DNA of 8,125 nt from SSC3 sp035477015. Lineage in GTDB: Bacteria; Actinomycetota; Actinomycetes; Propionibacteriales; Nocardioidaceae. The stretch is taken from assembly GCA_035477015.1 (NCBI GenBank), contig DATILB010000252.1, positions 1-8,125 on the forward strand. The letters are read 5' to 3'. Shown in pieces: positions 6,055 through 8,125 of the stretch. Made by a program: the position numbers and the translations under genes. Positions within the stretch are counted from its first letter, which is position 1, and every line of letters begins with the position of its first letter. The notes beneath the pieces were generated by a model that was not told the DNA's origin, made no database searches, and saw only the letters and a list, made by a program, of their open reading frames with translations.

Positions 6055-6414
6055 TCAGGCTTTCGCGTAGGTCTCCGCGGCGTGCTTCTCGAACTCCAGA
6101 CTGACCACCGGCTCGTCTCCCACCACCCACGCGTCGTGACCCGGCTCGATGACGTAGGCGTTACCGGGGACGAGACGAGCCTTGCTGCCGTCGTCGTGGA
6201 CGACCTCCATCTCGCCGGAGAGGAGCGTGCCCACATGGAGCACCTGGCATGAGTCGCCGCCGACGACGGGCTTGATGCAGTCAGACCAGCGCCACCCTGG
6301 CTGGAAGGTGATCCGGGCGACGGTGGCGCCAGGGAACTTGACCACGTCGACGTTGGTCTTGTCCGGCGTACGGCGTTCGTCGGCCTCGTCGAACGACCTT
6401 GAGTGGATTGCCAC
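6055..6414 (-). CDS. Small single-domain cupin protein
   Basis: A 119-residue protein with a single cupin beta-barrel. Residues 39–74 (PGWRWSDCIKP…CQVLHVGTLLSGEMEV) correspond to cupin motif 1. Residues 83–99 (PGNAYVIEPGHDAWVVG) correspond to motif 2, with the characteristic PGHDAW turn. Possible metal or ligand residues are C46, H60, E68 and H93, but the classic HxH pair is not intact, so metal binding cannot be assumed. GTG 6414 is the start: AAGGAG (minus strand, 6421–6426) lies 6 nt upstream, and the longer frame that continues toward rnpB is an unsupported extension. The substrate cannot be told from sequence; small cupins of this type range from enzymes to binding proteins. The gene converges on the RNB gene, with 25 nt between stops, and diverges from rnpB. 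Confidence 0.85.
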   Translation of the reverse strand: MAIHSRSFDEADERRTPDKTNVDVVKFPGATVARITFQPGWRWSDCIKPVVGGDSCQVLHVGTLLSGEMEVVHDDGSKARLVPGNAYVIEPGHDAWVVGDEPVVSLEFEKHAAETYAKA

Positions 6415-6420
6415 GTGTGT

Positions 6421-6426
6421 CTCCTT
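6421..6426 (-). promoter_or_regulatory. Shine-Dalgarno AAGGAG for the cupin gene
   Basis: On the minus strand AAGGAG lies 6 nt before GTG 6414. It fixes this internal GTG as the start in a frame that otherwise stays open back to 6678, through rnpB sequence. Confidence 0.75.
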
Positions 6427-6500
6427 GGTCAGGTGAATGTCTTCTCTCGAGCATGACCCTGTTCGGCCCGGCTGGCGGTGCTGAGTGCTTAAGGCGCCCT

Positions 6501-6506
6501 TACACT
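6501..6506 (+). promoter_or_regulatory. Candidate −10 box (TACACT) of rnpB
   Basis: TACACT fits TAnnnT and lies 4 nt before the GGCGGATG that begins the core of the P1 helix, so initiation around 6511–6513 is expected. The −35 region is not recognisable. The 94 nt between the cupin start and rnpB must hold the promoters of both divergent units. Confidence 0.5.
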
Positions 6507-6508
6507 TG

Positions 6509-6898
6509 AAGGCGGATGAGCTGGCCGGGCGACCGCGGGGAGACTCGAGGAAGGTCCGGGCTGCACAGGGCAAGGTGGTGGGCAACACCCACCCGGGGTG
6601 ACCCGCGGGAAAGTGCCACAGAGAACAGACCGCCCCTGGCAACAGGGGTAAGGGTGAAACGGTGGTGTAAGAGACCACCAGCGGTCCAGGTGACTGGGCC
6701 GGCTAGGTAAACCCCACCTGCAGCAAGGTCAAGAAGGAGCGCAAGCTCCGCGCGAACGTTCGAGGGCGGCCCGCCCGAGTTCGCGGGTAGACCGCACGAG
6801 GCGGCCGGCAACGGTCGTCCTAGATGGATGGTCGCCGACCGTGACGCCGTAAGGCCCACGGAGACAGAACCCGGCCTACAGGCCAGCTCATCCGCCTT
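6509..6898 (+). ncRNA. rnpB: RNase P RNA, bacterial class A
   Basis: This is the catalytic RNA that removes 5' leaders from pre-tRNAs, together with the RnpA protein. The universal cores are present in order: GAGGAAGGTCCGGGC (6547–6561, P4 5' strand), GAAAGTGCCACAGAGA (6609–6624), GGTAAACCCCACCTGCAGCAAGG (about 6706–6727), GCGGGTAGACCGC (6783–6795, whose GGT is expected to bind the tRNA CCA end), TAGATGGATG (6821–6830) and ACAGAACCCGGCCTACAGG (6864–6882, P4 3' strand). The ends pair perfectly over 18 bp: AAGGCGGATGAGCTGGCC (6509–6526) with its reverse complement at 6881–6898, forming P1. The length of about 390 nt is normal for the high-GC actinobacterial A type. Exact mature ends are inferred from the P1 helix. 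No T-rich intrinsic terminator follows. Confidence 0.97.
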
Positions 6899-6921
6899 AG
6901 GACTCTGACCTGCGCTGACGG

Positions 6922-6938
6922 GCGGAGCGGGACTCCGC
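6922..6938 (+). terminator. Weak hairpin downstream of rnpB
   Basis: GCGGAG (6922–6927) and CTCCGC (6933–6938) form a 6-bp stem with a 5-nt loop, 24 nt past the end of P1. There is no T-tract after it, so termination of rnpB here is only a possibility. Confidence 0.3.
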
Positions 6939-6970
6939 ACCAAACCCCAACGCGACGCTCGCAAGGCCCG

Positions 6971-6976
6971 TACTCT
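6971..6976 (+). promoter_or_regulatory. Candidate −10 box (TACTCT) for a leaderless lipoprotein mRNA
   Basis: TACTCT fits TAnnnT and ends exactly 6 nt before GTG 6983, placing the transcription start at the G of the start codon. No Shine-Dalgarno sequence is present. The spacing is the same as that seen for yaaA. Confidence 0.5.
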
Positions 6977-6982
6977 CGTCGG

Positions 6983-7771
6983 GTGGACGCCCTGCGCAAC
7001 CTGGCGGTCGCGGCTGCTGCCGTGGTCGCCCTCGCGTCGTGCGGGGAAGCGACGACCAACCACGCGGACGATCCTGTGTCCGGTGCGAGCTCGTCGAGCC
7101 CTTCGTCGACCGAGTCGGCTTCCACCTCGCAATCTCCAAGCGTGGCCACCGAACCAGCGAGGTCGGCCGAGGCGCTCTTTGCGAGCATTGATGCGGCCGT
7201 CGCGAGGGAGACCAGCGTCCGACAGGAGATGGGCAACCAAAATCCACCGGCCGGACTCGTCGTTCGGCAGGAGTACGGCGCGGGCCGAGACGAGGCGGCC
7301 TTCATCTTGGATATCGGGCATGACACAGACCCGTTTCAGGTCTACCGAGTCGACGGGCTGCTGTACGCCAAGGGGCAGGCACCCAAGCCGATGAGCGACA
7401 TCGAGCCCGATGACTCCGCCTCGCTCGCAGCCACCCTGTACAGCGACGTACGCCAGGACTTTCAGCGGATGGCTAGGCAAGCGGGCGACTTCATCTATGT
7501 CGGTGAAGAGAACATCGGGAGCGTCGCCACCAGCCACTATCGCGTGACGTTGACCCTCGCCCCCGGCAGTAATCCCGCCATCCTGCCCTCACAGATCAAG
7601 GGACCGAAGCCCGCTGACCTCTGGATCGACACGAGTGGGCTGCCCGTGCGAGTGGATGTGAGGTACTCCGAGCCATTCGGCGACATTCCGGGGACGGGCG
7701 TCAGCAGGACGGACTACTCCGCGTGGAGCGAGCCGTTGAACCTGGACCCGGAGAACCTCGACTGGGAGTGA
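6983..7771 (+). CDS. Lipoprotein, possibly LolA/LppX-LprG-like fold
   Basis: The 262-residue protein begins with a lipoprotein signal: one basic residue (R5), a hydrophobic stretch LAVAAAAVVALAS and the lipobox LASC with C20 as the predicted acylated cysteine. It would be exported and anchored on the outer face of the membrane. Residues about 30–60 are a Ser/Thr-rich linker. The rest is a soluble domain. The alternation VYRVDGLLYAKG … LWIDTSGLPVRVDVRY … TDYSAWSEPLNL resembles the half-barrel of the LolA/LppX-LprAFG lipoprotein group, whose members bind lipids, but I hold this only as a weak resemblance. GTG 6983 is the start because it gives a complete signal peptide and has a −10 box 6 nt upstream. 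It lies 84 nt after rnpB on the same strand, and a membrane-protein gene follows 56 nt after its stop. Confidence 0.82.
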   Translation: MDALRNLAVAAAAVVALASCGEATTNHADDPVSGASSSSPSSTESASTSQSPSVATEPARSAEALFASIDAAVARETSVRQEMGNQNPPAGLVVRQEYGAGRDEAAFILDIGHDTDPFQVYRVDGLLYAKGQAPKPMSDIEPDDSASLAATLYSDVRQDFQRMARQAGDFIYVGEENIGSVATSHYRVTLTLAPGSNPAILPSQIKGPKPADLWIDTSGLPVRVDVRYSEPFGDIPGTGVSRTDYSAWSEPLNLDPENLDWE

Positions 7772-7827
7772 CCATCGTGAGTCGGGGAGCAGGCTGGTAT
7801 CGGCGCGAGAAGAGGCGAAGGGTGAAC

Positions 7828-8125
7828 ATGGACGAGCCACAAGGAACCACACGAGCACTCACCGCAGCGAAGGCGGTCCGCATCGGACACTTGGTCATCA
7901 CGTTGCCCGTGATCATCGTGATCGGCCTGGGCGCTTTGGTCGGCTTCGCGTTCGGCAGCGTCGCGGTTGGGGCGATTGTGGGTTCGTTGATCGGATGGGT
8001 CCTCTGGGCATTCCTGGTGCCGCTATGGCGCGATTGGGTCCCGGGGACGACGGCGCCGAGGGCGGAGGTCCAGAAGCTCGCACAGCGAACCGGTCTCGTC
8101 TGGAGGGAAGGGTTTCTTCTTGACC
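7828..8125 (+). CDS. Small membrane protein, N-terminal part (runs off window)
   Basis: The frame is open to the window end with no stop, giving 99 visible residues that begin MDEPQGTTRALTAAKAVRIGHLVIT. Two adjacent hydrophobic helices are visible, about residues 20–42 (HLVITLPVIIVIGLGALVGFAF) and 45–66 (VAVGAIVGSLIGWVLWAFLVPL), separated by a short turn. A WRDW segment and a polar stretch follow. Both helices are Gly-rich, as in packed helical hairpins. ATG 7828 has GAAGGG (7817–7822) 5 nt upstream. GTG 7822 and GTG 7777 are in-frame alternatives; the latter would add a very basic 17-residue extension without a good ribosome site. I do not recognise the family. The spacing of 56 nt to the preceding lipoprotein allows cotranscription. 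Confidence 0.72.
   Translation, partial: MDEPQGTTRALTAAKAVRIGHLVITLPVIIVIGLGALVGFAFGSVAVGAIVGSLIGWVLWAFLVPLWRDWVPGTTAPRAEVQKLAQRTGLVWREGFLLD

Noticed and set aside
6415..6678. N-terminal extension of the cupin gene into rnpB
   Set aside because: AAGGAG at 6421–6426 sets GTG 6414 as the start, and the extension would be encoded by the antisense strand of the RNase P RNA.
6500..7537. 345-codon open frame on the minus strand opposite rnpB and the lipoprotein
   Set aside because: It covers the whole RNase P RNA, which has all conserved cores and a perfect P1 helix, and most of a lipoprotein gene with a clean signal peptide. The translation is low-complexity Arg/Gly/Ala-rich and typical of high-GC antisense frames.

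Overview
The window is a high-GC actinobacterial chromosome segment, most likely from Nocardioidaceae (Nocardioides or a close relative). The support is the GC-rich codon use, the frequent GTG/TTG starts and the apparently leaderless genes. The nif3 – zinc-ribbon – RNase H/phosphatase order matches Rv2230c–Rv2229c–Rv2228c of Mycobacterium tuberculosis. A palindromic intergenic element (GGTGGTCGAGCAG…GTCGAGACC) is of a kind I recall as common in Nocardioides. The content is mainly conserved housekeeping with a few uncharacterised proteins. I see no CRISPR array, tRNA, insertion sequence, phage gene or obvious defence system.

Layout. The left edge holds the 3' end of a probable lipoprotein with a Thr-Pro linker. 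A tight plus-strand operon follows: a Nif3-family metal protein (560–1699), a coiled-coil/C4 zinc-ribbon protein that seems to start at a CTG codon (1713–2456), and an RNase HI–histidine phosphatase fusion (2456–3592). A head-to-head palindromic repeat (3599–3714) separates this operon from the convergent yaaA gene on the minus strand (3722–4519). yaaA and the next plus-strand gene, an RNB-domain ribonuclease (4587–6029), diverge from a very compact promoter region in which the two candidate −10 boxes overlap. A small minus-strand cupin gene (6055–6414) converges on the RNB gene and diverges from rnpB, the RNase P RNA (6509–6898), whose ends form an 18-bp P1 helix. The right end has a second lipoprotein (6983–7771), apparently leaderless, and the beginning of a small two-helix membrane protein that runs off the window.

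Together. RNA metabolism is over-represented: RNase HI, an RNB exoribonuclease and the RNase P RNA lie within about 4.5 kb. A coiled-coil zinc-ribbon protein, whose Helicobacter relative HP0958 is known to bind RNA and the sigma factor RpoN, is cotranscribed with RNase HI. The best candidate for something undescribed is the function of the coupled Nif3 / zinc-ribbon / RNase H-phosphatase triad. The most directly visible oddities are the CTG start, the overlapping divergent −10 boxes and the palindromic repeat. All calls come from reading the sequence; no database search was run.
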